Shown here piece by piece: positions 36,328-44,906 of a DNA stretch of 64,000 nucleotides. The notes under the pieces were generated by a model. That model saw nothing but the letters and a program-made list of their open reading frames with translations. It made no database searches and was not told the DNA's origin. The DNA comes from Streptomyces sp. DG1A-41 (GTDB lineage Bacteria > Actinomycetota > Actinomycetes > Streptomycetales > Streptomycetaceae), in the NCBI RefSeq assembly GCF_037055355.1, contig NZ_CP146350.1:682001-746000 (forward strand), written 5' to 3'. The position numbers and the translations under genes were made by a program. The first letter of the stretch is position 1. Each line of letters opens with the position of its first letter.

Positions 36328-37800
36328 TCAGGTCACCGAGATGTCCACGGACGGCCGCAGCTTCGCCGCCGCGGCCAGGGCCTCGTGCACCGGGTGGGCG
36401 GCGAAGGCCGCGAGCAGGGCCGTGTCCGCCGGGTGGTCCGCGGCCGGGTAGGCGATCTGCTCGTAGGCGGCGTGGAAACGCGGGCCCCAGCGGCGGGCGC
36501 CGAGACGGGCCGTGCGGGAGCAGTTGTCGACCATGTACGCCACGTCCCGGGCGTGCATGTACGGCAGCAGGGAGTCGACGGCCTCGATGACGGACTCGTT
36601 GACGATCTCCGACCAGGGGTGCCCGCGCTCGGCGAACTCGTCGATCTGGGCGGTCATGGTGGCGACGAACACACCGGCGGTGAACGGGTCGACGGGCAGG
36701 TCGTGAGTGCCGCGCCGGGCCCGCACCCGGTCGCTCACCGACCACATCGGGGATCCCCCGATCCGGCTCATCGGCCGTGCGCCGAGCCGTTGTTCGGCGA
36801 GGACGACGCTGCGCAGTTCGGTGCCGTCGGCGACCTCGTCGTAGATCTCCGCGACGATCTCGCGTGCGGGGGCGTAGGTGGCCGTGTACGCCCGGTCGAA
36901 GACGTCCCGGCCCACCTGGTCGAGGCCCTCGCGCACGGCCCGCAGTCCGGCCCGCGAGATGGTGCGGGCGATCGGGCCGGTGACGTTCTCGCAGGACCGT
37001 TCGTACGCCGTCGCCTCGTCGTCGCCGGCGAGTCGGTAGCGGGTGTGGAGGCTCTCGACGATGCCGTGGACGGCGCCGAGCAGGATCGCGCGCTCCCCGA
37101 CGATGTCCGAGCGGTACTCGCTGTCGAGCGTGGTGCGGAAGGTGTAGGGCGAGCCGAGCGCCACGGACCAGCCGAGCGCCAGGTCGACGGCCCGTCCGTC
37201 GGGGTCGGCGTGGACGGCGAAACTGCTGTTGATCCCGGCGCCGTTGACGTGCGCGCCCTGCTCGTAGAGCCGCCGCACCGAGTCGCCCATGCCCTTCGGG
37301 CACACGGCGATCACCCCGTGTTCCGGCGGGAACTCGCCGCCCGTTTCCCGCAGATGACCGAGCAGGAAGCCGTGCGAGAGGCCGATGACGGCACCCGGCC
37401 GCAACGCGGCGAAGATCTCCGGGTGATGTGCGGCGAGCGCGGCGTCGGCGATCAGCAGGATCACCAGGTCGCTCTCCCCGGCGACCGTGAGCCAGTCGCC
37501 GAGCGTGCCGTCCTCCTCCGTGAAGCCGTGAGCGCGGGCGTCGGCGCGGGAGCCGGAGCCGGGGCGCAGTCCGACGGCCACCCGGATGTCCGTGCCGGCG
37601 AGGGAGTCGCGGAGATTGAGGGCCTGGGCCCGGCCCTGGGGTCCCCAGCCGATGACGCCGATGCGCCGGATGCCCGCGAAGGCCTGCGGGAGCAGCGGGA
37701 GGAGGTGCCGCCCGCCCCGCAGGACGGTCTCGGTGCCGCCGGGCACGTCCATCGTGTCGAGGGTAAAGACGCGGGAGGTGTACGTGGTCGTCGAGGTCAT
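36328..37800 (-). CDS. ilvC: Long (class II) plant-like ketol-acid reductoisomerase
   Basis: Enzyme of 490 residues for the second step of branched-chain amino acid synthesis (2-acetolactate to dihydroxyisovalerate, NADPH and Mg2+). NADPH loop GWGPQG is at 51-56 and GLSHGFLLGHL follows. The Mg2+ and active-site segment is LDSEYRSDIVGERAILLGAV. The C-terminal half has NESVIEAVDSLLPYMHA and ends LRPSVDISVT. Actinomycete housekeeping IlvC is about 335 residues; this long form resembles plant plastid KARI in many signature stretches (from memory). Divergent IlvY-like regulator. ATG at 37800 lacks a clear ribosome site. Confidence 0.86.
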   Translation of the reverse strand: MTSTTTYTSRVFTLDTMDVPGGTETVLRGGRHLLPLLPQAFAGIRRIGVIGWGPQGRAQALNLRDSLAGTDIRVAVGLRPGSGSRADARAHGFTEEDGTLGDWLTVAGESDLVILLIADAALAAHHPEIFAALRPGAVIGLSHGFLLGHLRETGGEFPPEHGVIAVCPKGMGDSVRRLYEQGAHVNGAGINSSFAVHADPDGRAVDLALGWSVALGSPYTFRTTLDSEYRSDIVGERAILLGAVHGIVESLHTRYRLAGDDEATAYERSCENVTGPIARTISRAGLRAVREGLDQVGRDVFDRAYTATYAPAREIVAEIYDEVADGTELRSVVLAEQRLGARPMSRIGGSPMWSVSDRVRARRGTHDLPVDPFTAGVFVATMTAQIDEFAERGHPWSEIVNESVIEAVDSLLPYMHARDVAYMVDNCSRTARLGARRWGPRFHAAYEQIAYPAADHPADTALLAAFAAHPVHEALAAAAKLRPSVDISVT

Positions 37801-37826
37801 GGTCGAGTTGTAGGCTCGGCCGGAGC

Positions 37827-37863
37827 GTTGCGGCAAGCGCAACTTGTGCAGCGCCCTGTTGCG
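37827..37863. promoter_or_regulatory. IlvY-type operator: 17-bp palindrome plus third half-site
   Basis: GTTGCGGCAAGCGCAAC (37827-37843) is a perfect palindrome with a T-N11-A core (T37829, A37841). A further GTTGCG half-site lies at 37858-37863. It sits between the divergent reductoisomerase and LysR genes, the place where IlvY binds in enterobacteria. Confidence 0.65.
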
Positions 37864-37883
37864 TTGAATGAAAGGCGCAGGCT

Positions 37884-38762
37884 GTGCGGGACGATCACCG
37901 GGAGCTGCGGCTGTTCCTGCATCTGGCGCAGACGCTCAACTTCGGCCGGACGAGCCTGGACTGTCACGTCAGCCCGGCGACGCTGACCCGGACCGTGCAG
38001 CGGCTGGAGGCGGATCTCGGGCACCGGCTGTTCGACCGGGGGCCGCGCGGGGTGTCGCTGACGGCGGAGGGGCACCGGTTCCGCGAGTACGCCGTGCGGG
38101 CCCTGGAGTTGTGGCGCGCCTACCGCGAGGAGCATCCCGACCCGGCCGAACTCACCGGCCGCCTCGCCCTGTTCGCCACGGTGACGGCCTGTCAGGCGCT
38201 GCTGCCGGACCTGCTGGCGCCCTTCCGTGCCGCGCATCCCCAGGTCCGGCTCGATCTGCGTACGGGTGACGCGGCGGCGGCCCTGGCCCGGCTGGACGAG
38301 GGAGAGGTCGACGCGGCCGTGGCGGGAATTCCGCCGAGGCTGCCGGAGCCGCTGGTGAGCCGCACGGTCGCGGTGACCGAGCTGGTCCTGGTCACGGCCC
38401 GGGACCGGCCGGATCCCGGGCTCGACGGGCCGTTCGTCCTCCCCCACCGCGGCCTGGTCCGCGATGCCGCCGACCGCTGGTTCCGCGCCCGCGGCACGAC
38501 ACCGGACGTGGCCTGTGAACCCGACGGCCACGAGGGGCTGCTGACGCTGGCCGCGCTGGGCTGCGGTACGGGCATGGTCCCCCGCCTGGTGCTGGAGCAC
38601 AGCGCGGTGCGGGACCGGCTGACGGTGGTCCCGGCCGATCCGCCGCCGGAGCCGTTCCCGATCGGGCTGTGCGTACGGCGGGCGGATCTGCGGCGGCCGC
38701 TGGTGGCGGGACTGTGGAGTCTGGCCCGGTGGAGTCACCGTCTCCGCCCCGACGCACCGTGA
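37884..38762 (+). CDS. IlvY-like LysR regulator
   Basis: LysR-type activator of 292 residues. The N-terminus DDHRELRLFLHLAQTLNFGR, the HTH VSPATLTRTVQRLEADLG and the C-terminal GHEGLLTLAALGCGTGMVP resemble E. coli IlvY closely (from memory: HVSPSTLSRQIQRLEEDLG, GHEAMVSMVALGCGVALLP). IlvY senses acetolactate/acetohydroxybutyrate and activates ilvC. The divergent reductoisomerase makes the same role here very likely. GTG start. Confidence 0.85.
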   Translation: MRDDHRELRLFLHLAQTLNFGRTSLDCHVSPATLTRTVQRLEADLGHRLFDRGPRGVSLTAEGHRFREYAVRALELWRAYREEHPDPAELTGRLALFATVTACQALLPDLLAPFRAAHPQVRLDLRTGDAAAALARLDEGEVDAAVAGIPPRLPEPLVSRTVAVTELVLVTARDRPDPGLDGPFVLPHRGLVRDAADRWFRARGTTPDVACEPDGHEGLLTLAALGCGTGMVPRLVLEHSAVRDRLTVVPADPPPEPFPIGLCVRRADLRRPLVAGLWSLARWSHRLRPDAP

Positions 38763-38892
38763 AGTCCGGGATTCCACCCTTCCACCGTGCTCCGGCCACC
38801 CGCCGCGAGCCTCGCCGAGGCAGGCGAGGACCATCAGCCCGTCGTGGCGCGGTTCCTCACCACGGAAGGGTGCCGCCGGGGCCCACGAACCG

Positions 38893-39651
38893 TCAGGCCG
38901 AGGATCCGCTGTCAATGACCAGGTCGGCGCCGACCACCGCACCGGCCGCCGGCGAGGCGAGATAGAGCACCGCGGCCGCCACCTCTTCGGCCTCCGCGAC
39001 CCGCCCGAGCGGATTTTCCGTCTTCACCCGCTCGGCACGGTCGGCCTCGGTCTCGCCGGGCCGCAGCGACATGGGAGCGGCAGAGGCGCCGGGGCTGACC
39101 GCGTTGATGCGGATGCCCTGGTGGATGTGGTCGCGAGCAGCGGCGCGGGTCAGCGCGGAGACCGCCGCCTTCGAGGCGATGTACGCGGCGGCGTTCGGGA
39201 TCCGCAGGTGTGCGCCCAGGTTGGAGGAGATGTTGACGATGGTGCCACCGCCGTTCTCCTTCATGTGCGCGATCTCGTGCTTCATCGCCAGCCAGACCCC
39301 GGTGACATTGGTCCGCAGCACCGCGTCCCAGTCCTCCTCGCTCACCTCTCCGGCGGGCACGGTGCCGCGGAGTATCCCCGCGTTGTTGACCGCGATGTCC
39401 AGTCCGCCGAAGCGGGTGACGCTCTCGCGTACGAGGTTTTGGAGCCCGCCGGAGTCGGTGACATCGGCGGTGACGGCGGCGGCCGAGCCGCCGGCGGCCT
39501 CGATGAGACCGGCCGTCTCGTGCAAGGAGGCCGCGGTACGTCCCGCGACGACCACGGATGCGCCCTCGGCGGCGAATGCGAGCGCGATCGCGCGGCCGAG
39601 GCCGGAGCCTGCGCCGGTGACGAGGGCGGTCTTGCCGGTGAAGCGGTTCAT
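38893..39651 (-). CDS. SDR-family oxidoreductase
   Basis: Classical short-chain dehydrogenase of 252 residues. The cofactor loop is TGAGSGLGRAIA (about 12-23), NNAGIL marks the middle, Ser lies in NISSNLGAH and the catalytic pair in YIASKAAVSA. The C-terminus ends VVGADLVIDSGSSA. Substrate unknown. Separated by 25 nt from the upstream MFS gene on the same strand; probably controlled by the TetR protein two genes upstream. Confidence 0.86.
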   Translation of the reverse strand: MNRFTGKTALVTGAGSGLGRAIALAFAAEGASVVVAGRTAASLHETAGLIEAAGGSAAAVTADVTDSGGLQNLVRESVTRFGGLDIAVNNAGILRGTVPAGEVSEEDWDAVLRTNVTGVWLAMKHEIAHMKENGGGTIVNISSNLGAHLRIPNAAAYIASKAAVSALTRAAARDHIHQGIRINAVSPGASAAPMSLRPGETEADRAERVKTENPLGRVAEAEEVAAAVLYLASPAAGAVVGADLVIDSGSSA

Positions 39652-39676
39652 TGCGGTGGCTCCCTTGGGCGATGGG

Positions 39677-41023
39677 TTACTTGGTGCGGTGGTTCAGGAG
39701 GGCGACTGCGGCCAGAGCGGCCCCTGTCGAGGCCAGGGAATCGGCGTCGCTGCCGAGCGTGAGCAGGAGCGCGAACAGGACGGTCGGACCGGATTCCATC
39801 GCGGTGTTCAGCGCGCCGCCCGCGAGCCCGGTCTGCTGCCGCGGCACGCCTTCGGTGGCGAGTACGGCGGCTCCTGCGAAGGAGGCCGCCGTGCCGGTCG
39901 GCAGCAGCACGAGGCCCGGCAACAGTCCGTACCCGTAGGGAATGTGTGCGTCGGTCCCGGTGAGCGCGAGGAGGGCGAGCCCGGCCGCGCCGGTGCCGAG
40001 CCCGGCGACCGTGACGGTTCGGGCCCCGTGCCGGCCGATGAGAGGTCCTGCCGCGCGGCCCGAGGCGATCAGCGCAGCAGCGAACGGTACGAACGCCGCC
40101 GAGGTCTCCAGCGGTGACCAGTCACGCACCTGCTGGAGGTGGAGCGAGAGGACCACGAAGGTCATCGAGGTTCCGCAAGCGCTCAGCGCGATGGCCGCGA
40201 GGGCGAGGACTCGCCGCCGGTCGAGCAGGAAGCGGGGCGGCAGCAGCGGGTCGCGGGCACGGCGCTCGGCATACCGGAACGCGACCAGCAGCGTGGCCCC
40301 GGCGAGCAGCGGCACGAGCACGCCGGCCGACGACCAGGGGTGGGTGTCGGTGACGACGAGCCCGTAACTGGCGAGGGTGATTCCGGCGGTGGCGAGCAGA
40401 GCACCCGGCAGGTCGAGAGTCCTGCCCCGGCTCGGCGTGGTGTCCGGCAGGAGACGGGGAGTGAGGGCGAGGGCCGCGAGGGCCACCACGAGTGGTACGG
40501 CGAAGGTGCAACGCCAGGACGACAGCGCTGAGATGACGCCGGAGAGCAGGTTGCCCGCGGTCGCGCCGAGTACCGAGAGCCCGCCCCAGGTGGCCATCGC
40601 CCTGCCGTATGCGGCGGAGGAGGGGAAGGCGGCGCGCAGCACGGCCATGGCGGCGGGCGCGATCAGAGCCGCCCCCGCGCCCTGCGCGAAGCGCGCGGCG
40701 AGCAGAGTCCCGATGCCGGGGGCGAGCGGGGCGACGGCCAGTGCGGCGGCGAAGAGGACAAGGCCCGCGGTGAGGGCGCGCCGCCCGCCGTAGCGGTCGG
40801 CGAGGCGTCCGCCGAAGAGCAGCAGTCCGGCGAAGGTCAATCCGTAGGCGGCGCTGAGCAGGATCAAGTCGGCTCGCCGCAGGCCGAATTCGCGCCCGAT
40901 GGCGGGCAACGGTACGGCGATCGAGGCAAGCGTGAAGATCAGCGTGGTCTGGACGCTGCCCAGGAGGACGAAGGCGCATCGCTGCCGCATGGCGGCAACG
41001 CGGGCGGCGTCCGTGGCGGTCAT
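39677..41023 (-). CDS. MFS efflux transporter (DHA-type)
   Basis: Drug/proton antiporter type protein of 448 residues with 12 to 14 membrane helices. The loop 2-3 motif is GGRLADRYGGRRAL; motif C of antiporters appears as LSVLGATAGNLLSGVI. The usual interpretation is export of a toxic or self-made compound. The gene follows its presumed TetR regulator by 77 bp, and a perfect palindrome ACCGATCGGT lies 18 bp upstream of its start. Confidence 0.85.
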   Translation of the reverse strand: MTATDAARVAAMRQRCAFVLLGSVQTTLIFTLASIAVPLPAIGREFGLRRADLILLSAAYGLTFAGLLLFGGRLADRYGGRRALTAGLVLFAAALAVAPLAPGIGTLLAARFAQGAGAALIAPAAMAVLRAAFPSSAAYGRAMATWGGLSVLGATAGNLLSGVISALSSWRCTFAVPLVVALAALALTPRLLPDTTPSRGRTLDLPGALLATAGITLASYGLVVTDTHPWSSAGVLVPLLAGATLLVAFRYAERRARDPLLPPRFLLDRRRVLALAAIALSACGTSMTFVVLSLHLQQVRDWSPLETSAAFVPFAAALIASGRAAGPLIGRHGARTVTVAGLGTGAAGLALLALTGTDAHIPYGYGLLPGLVLLPTGTAASFAGAAVLATEGVPRQQTGLAGGALNTAMESGPTVLFALLLTLGSDADSLASTGAALAAVALLNHRTK

Positions 41024-41040
41024 ACCTCCCCCTATTTTTG

Positions 41041-41050
41041 ACCGATCGGT
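41041..41050. promoter_or_regulatory. TetR operator candidate ACCGATCGGT before the MFS gene
   Basis: Perfect 10-bp palindrome in an AT-rich stretch directly upstream of the MFS start. A second, degenerate copy precedes the TetR gene (41709-41718). Confidence 0.6.
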
Positions 41051-41100
41051 TCATTATTCGGGCACTCTGAAGGAAGCCAGGTGGCTGTGAAAGGTGTCAT

Positions 41101-41685
41101 TCAGTCCAGCAGGGCCAGCGCCTGCTCGGCCGCGTCCCGCACCCGGGCGGGATCGTTCGACGCCTTGCCGACGACGCGCAGGCCCTGCAACAGGACGAAC
41201 AGCATGCGAGCCAGCGCGCGCGGATCACGGTCCTCGGGCAGCTCACCCTGAGCCTGGGCACGTACGAGCGCGGAGTGCAGCGGGGTCTCGACGTGCTCCC
41301 AGCTGATCTCGACCCGACGGGCCGCCGCGGGGTCGTGCGGGGCCAACTCGGCTGCGGTATTGGTGACGAAGCAGCCGTTCAGCCGGCCCTCCGGGGATGC
41401 CGCCTCCGCGGCGAAGCGGCGCACCACCGCCCGCACCGCGGGCAGTGCGGGGCCCGACTGGGACAGCTCGGCCAGGAGAAGCGGGTCCCGCATCTCGGCG
41501 TACCGGTCCAAGGCCTTCAGGTACAGCTCGTGCTTGCTGCCGAAGGTCGCGTAGATACTGGCGCGGCCGATGCCGAGATGCTCGACGAGGTCGCTCATCG
41601 ACGTCGCTTCGTAGCCGCGCCGCCAGAACAGCTCAAGGGCCGACTGCAGCGCGGCGTCCGGATCGAACTCCTTGGTCCTGGCCAC
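41101..41685 (-). CDS. TetR-family regulator of the MFS-SDR unit
   Basis: Regulator of 194 residues. It starts with the typical ARTKEFDPDAALQSALELFW, followed by the HTH YEATSMSDLVEHLGIGRASI and the YATFGSKHELY signature. The C-terminal domain holds GCFVTNTAAELAPHD, as in the YxaF/AcrR-like group with a conserved Cys. GTG at 41685 gives the standard family N-terminus; the frame extends 36 nt further. Likely repressor of the downstream MFS and SDR genes through the ACCGATCGGT-type sites. Confidence 0.85.
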   Translation of the reverse strand: MARTKEFDPDAALQSALELFWRRGYEATSMSDLVEHLGIGRASIYATFGSKHELYLKALDRYAEMRDPLLLAELSQSGPALPAVRAVVRRFAAEAASPEGRLNGCFVTNTAAELAPHDPAAARRVEISWEHVETPLHSALVRAQAQGELPEDRDPRALARMLFVLLQGLRVVGKASNDPARVRDAAEQALALLD

Positions 41686-41708
41686 ACGAAGACCATAGGC
41701 GTATCCAG

Positions 41709-41718
41709 AACGATCAGT
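41709..41718. promoter_or_regulatory. Second TetR site AACGATCAGT
   Basis: Matches the palindrome at 41041-41050 in 8 of 10 positions and lies 24 bp upstream of the TetR start, inside a larger inverted repeat ATCCAG (41703-41708) / CTGGAT (41726-41731). Probable autoregulatory site. Confidence 0.45.
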
Positions 41719-41790
41719 CAAATAACTGGATGGTGTGCCAGCCGGTGGTGTGCTGCTCGACGAGGTGGGCCTTCAAGCCCGAGGGCGAGC

Positions 41791-43029
41791 CTAGGTGAGC
41801 GCCCCGAGCGGATCGTCCAGTACCGGCTGCCACGCCAGTTCGGCCGCGCCGACGAGGCTGTTGTGGTCGAGGGTGCACGGCAGGATGGGGACCCCGCCGC
41901 TCTGGCCCCACAGGCTGCGGTCGGCGACGACGGCACGGAGTCGGTCGGGGTCGGCGTCCAGGAGGGTGCGGTGCAGGCCACCGAGGATGATGCGGTCGGG
42001 GTTGAGGATGTTGACGAGGCCGGCGAGTCCGAGGCCGAGCCGGTCGATGAGGGTCTCGGTGGCGGTGCGCACGCCCGGGTCGTCGTAGTGGTGGCGGATC
42101 AGGTCGATGGACTGCTGGAGCAGGGACACCTCGGGTCCCGGTTCGCGCCCCGCCGCCGTGAGGAAGGCCAGCGGGTCGGTCTCCACGTCCAGGCAGCCGC
42201 GGCTGCCGCAGTGGCAGGGGCGGCCCTCGGGGTGCACGGTGAGGTGGCCGACCTCCAGCGCCAGGCCCGAACTGCCCCGGTGGAGGCGGCCGTCGAGGAC
42301 GAGCGCGCCGCCGACGCCCCGGTGGCCTGTGGCCACGCACAGCAGGTCGCGGGAGCCGCGGCCGGCGCCGTGCCGGTGTTCGGCGAGTGCGGCGAGGTTG
42401 ACGTCGTTCGCGGCGAACGCGGGTCCGTCGAGGCCGGCCGCGCGCACCTGCTCGGCGAAGATGTCCCGTACGGGCGCGCCCGCGGGCCAGGCCAGGTGCA
42501 GCGGGTTGAGCGCCAGGCCCTCGGGCTCCGCGACTGCGGACGGTACGGCGAGGCCCGCGCCCACGCACCGGCGCCCGGTCTCCCCCAGCAGCTCGGCGCC
42601 CGCCGAGACGACGGAGGCGAGCACCTTCGCCGGGTCGGCGTCGACGACCTCGCAGCCCGGCGCCGTGGCGACGATCCGGCCGCCCAGCCCGACCAGCGCC
42701 GCCCGGAACCCGTCGGCGTGCACCTGCGCGGCGAGCGCGACGGGCCCGTCCTCGGCGACGGCCAGCTTGTGCGAGGGCCGGCCCTGCGAACCCGCTGCCG
42801 CGCCGGGCCGGGCGTCGACCCGGATCAGGCCGAGCGCCTCCAGTTCGGCGGCGACCGCTCCGGCCGTCGCCCGGGTCACCCCGAGTTCGGCGGTGAGGAC
42901 GGCCCGGGTCGGCGCGCGCCCGGTGTGCACGAGCTCCAGCGCGGGTCCGAGCGCACCGCGCCCCCGGTCCAGCCGCGTCCTCGAGGTGCTCCCATCCCCC
43001 GCCGGCCGGGGGTCCGCCTTCCCGCTCAT
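41791..43029 (-). CDS. ROK-family transcriptional regulator
   Basis: Regulator of 412 residues. The N-terminal winged helix (about 38-85) contains TRAVLTAELGVTRATAGAVA. The C-terminal ROK domain shows an ATP/sugar kinase-like fold with GAGLAVPSAVAEPEG, EVGHLTVHPEG and the Zn-binding CHCGSRGCLDVE. The last part (NILNPDRIILGGL) is the typical ROK tail. Members such as NagC and XylR sense sugars; an amino-sugar module (SIS isomerase, aldolase) is close, making a link possible but unproven. Confidence 0.87.
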   Translation of the reverse strand: MSGKADPRPAGDGSTSRTRLDRGRGALGPALELVHTGRAPTRAVLTAELGVTRATAGAVAAELEALGLIRVDARPGAAAGSQGRPSHKLAVAEDGPVALAAQVHADGFRAALVGLGGRIVATAPGCEVVDADPAKVLASVVSAGAELLGETGRRCVGAGLAVPSAVAEPEGLALNPLHLAWPAGAPVRDIFAEQVRAAGLDGPAFAANDVNLAALAEHRHGAGRGSRDLLCVATGHRGVGGALVLDGRLHRGSSGLALEVGHLTVHPEGRPCHCGSRGCLDVETDPLAFLTAAGREPGPEVSLLQQSIDLIRHHYDDPGVRTATETLIDRLGLGLAGLVNILNPDRIILGGLHRTLLDADPDRLRAVVADRSLWGQSGGVPILPCTLDHNSLVGAAELAWQPVLDDPLGALT

Positions 43030-43065
43030 GAGGGCGAGTCTCCCATGATCCGTAGGGCCGGCGGC

Positions 43066-43704
43066 TTACAGGCCGCTGACCCGGAGCGTGATGTTGAGCC
43101 GTCCGGTCAGGCCCAGCCCGGGCGGTGCCGTGCCCCCGTTAACCCGGGGGACCCCGTGGTAGGCGAGCCGGGACGGGCCTCCGAAGACGAACAGGTCGCC
43201 GCTGCGCAGCTCGACGTCGGTCCAGGGCCGGGTGCGGGTCTCGGTGTTGCCGAAGCGGAACACGCAGGTGTCGCCGAGACTCAGCGACACCACCGGCGCG
43301 TCCGGCTTCTCGTCGCTGTCGCGGTGCATGCCCATCCGGGCGTCGGCGTCGTAGAAGTTGACGAGGGCGATGTCGTACGCCGGCGCCGGTCCCCCGAGTG
43401 TGTCCCGCACCGCCCGGCGGCCCAGCTCGCCCAGCCACTCGGGGAACGGCTTCACCGGCGCGCCGTCGCCGTCGACGACCGTGCGGGCGTAGGCGTAGGG
43501 GTACCAGTGCCAGCCGAGGCAGACCTGCCGGGCGGTCATGGTGCCGCCGGGGGTGCGGACCGTGCGCAGCCCGGCCGGCGGGCGGGCCCACGCGCGGCAG
43601 GCCTCCAGCAGCTCGCCCTGGCGCTCGGCGTCCAGCCAGTCCGGCACGTGCACCGCGCCCGGCGCCACCTGCGTACGGGCTCGGGGGAACAGTTCGCCGT
43701 CCAT
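43066..43704 (-). CDS. alkB: AlkB-family Fe(II)/2-oxoglutarate dioxygenase
   Basis: DNA/RNA alkylation repair enzyme of about 212 residues. The iron ligands are the HxD of MGMHRDSDEKPD and the distal His in LAYHGVPRVNG; the 2-oxoglutarate-binding arginines are in GRLNITLRVSG. The Y-rich segment WHWYPYAYARTV is typical. ATG at 43704 is preferred since GGGGAGG abuts the upstream ATG (43713) and is 9 nt from this one. Divergent from the methyltransferase gene. Confidence 0.88.
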   Translation of the reverse strand: MDGELFPRARTQVAPGAVHVPDWLDAERQGELLEACRAWARPPAGLRTVRTPGGTMTARQVCLGWHWYPYAYARTVVDGDGAPVKPFPEWLGELGRRAVRDTLGGPAPAYDIALVNFYDADARMGMHRDSDEKPDAPVVSLSLGDTCVFRFGNTETRTRPWTDVELRSGDLFVFGGPSRLAYHGVPRVNGGTAPPGLGLTGRLNITLRVSGL

Positions 43705-43760
43705 GCCGTCCATCCTCCCCGACCTGGCCTGAGCTGCGGCTCGGCTAGCCTGGACGCACG

Positions 43761-44906
43761 ATGAACGACCGTATGACGACGCCCTGGGGCGAGCTCGCGC
43801 TGACCCGTTTCCCCGAGGACCCGCGCGACAGGCTGCGTGCCTGGGACGCCTCCGACGAGTACCTGCTGAGGTATCTGGCGCGGGAGGGGGGCCCGCTGTC
43901 GGGGACGGTCGTGGTGGTCGGGGACCGCTGGGGCGCCCTGGTCACGGCGCTCGCGGAGCACCGGCCGGCGCAGATCACGGATTCCCACCTGACCCAGGAG
44001 GCGACCCGGGCGAACCTCGCGCGGCACGGCGTCGAGCCCGGCGCGGTCCGGCTGCTCACCACGCAGGACCCGCCACCGGACCGCGTCGACGTTCTCCTCG
44101 TGCGGGTGCCGAAGAGCCTGGCGCTGCTGGAGGACCAGTTGCTGCGGCTGGCGCCGGCGGTGCGGGCGGGGACGGTCATCGTGGGCACGGGCATGGTGAA
44201 GGAGATCCACACTTCGACGCTGCGGCTGTTCGAGCGGATCCTCGGCCCGACCCGCACCTCGCTCGCGGAGAAGAAGGCCCGGCTGATCTTCTGCACGCGG
44301 GATCCAGCGCTGGAGCGGCCCGCCAATCCGTGGCCGTACGTCCACACGCTCCCGGACGGCATCGGACCGGCGTCGGGGCGCACGGTCGTGAACCACGCGG
44401 GTGTGTTCTGCGCCGACCGGCTCGACATCGGCACGCGGTTCTTCCTGGAGCATCTGCCGAGCGGCGGGGGCGGCCGGCGGGTGGTGGACCTGGGATGCGG
44501 CAACGGCGTGGTCGGGACGGCGGTGGCGCTGGCCGACCCGGGGGCCGAGGTGCTGTTCGTGGACGAGTCGTTCCAGGCCGTGGCGTCGGCGGAGGCGACG
44601 TACAAGGCGAACGCCGTGCCGGGGCACGCGGAGTTCCGGGTCGGCGACGGGCTGGCGGGCGTGCCGTCCGGCAGTGTCGACCTGGTCCTGAACAACCCGC
44701 CGTTCCATTCCCACCAGGCGACGACGGACGCAACGGCCTGGCGGATGTTCACCGGGGCGCGGCGGGCGCTGCGGCCGGGCGGCGAGCTGTGGGTGATCGG
44801 CAACCGGCATCTGGGCTACCACGTGAAGCTGCGGAAGCTGTTCGGCAACAGCCGGCTGGTGGCGAGCGACCCGAAGTTCGTGGTGCTGAAGGCCGTCAAG
44901 CGGTAG
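43761..44906 (+). CDS. RlmG/RsmC-like rRNA guanine-N2 methyltransferase
   Basis: Protein of 381 residues with two Rossmann-like halves, as in RlmG (23S rRNA G1835) and RsmC. The N-terminal half is degenerate. The C-terminal half has the SAM motif VVDLGCGNGVVGTAVALADP and the catalytic NPPFHSHQ (motif IV). Length equals E. coli RlmG. Its last 11 bp overlap the convergent aldolase gene. Exact rRNA base is inferred only. Confidence 0.84.
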   Translation: MNDRMTTPWGELALTRFPEDPRDRLRAWDASDEYLLRYLAREGGPLSGTVVVVGDRWGALVTALAEHRPAQITDSHLTQEATRANLARHGVEPGAVRLLTTQDPPPDRVDVLLVRVPKSLALLEDQLLRLAPAVRAGTVIVGTGMVKEIHTSTLRLFERILGPTRTSLAEKKARLIFCTRDPALERPANPWPYVHTLPDGIGPASGRTVVNHAGVFCADRLDIGTRFFLEHLPSGGGGRRVVDLGCGNGVVGTAVALADPGAEVLFVDESFQAVASAEATYKANAVPGHAEFRVGDGLAGVPSGSVDLVLNNPPFHSHQATTDATAWRMFTGARRALRPGGELWVIGNRHLGYHVKLRKLFGNSRLVASDPKFVVLKAVKR

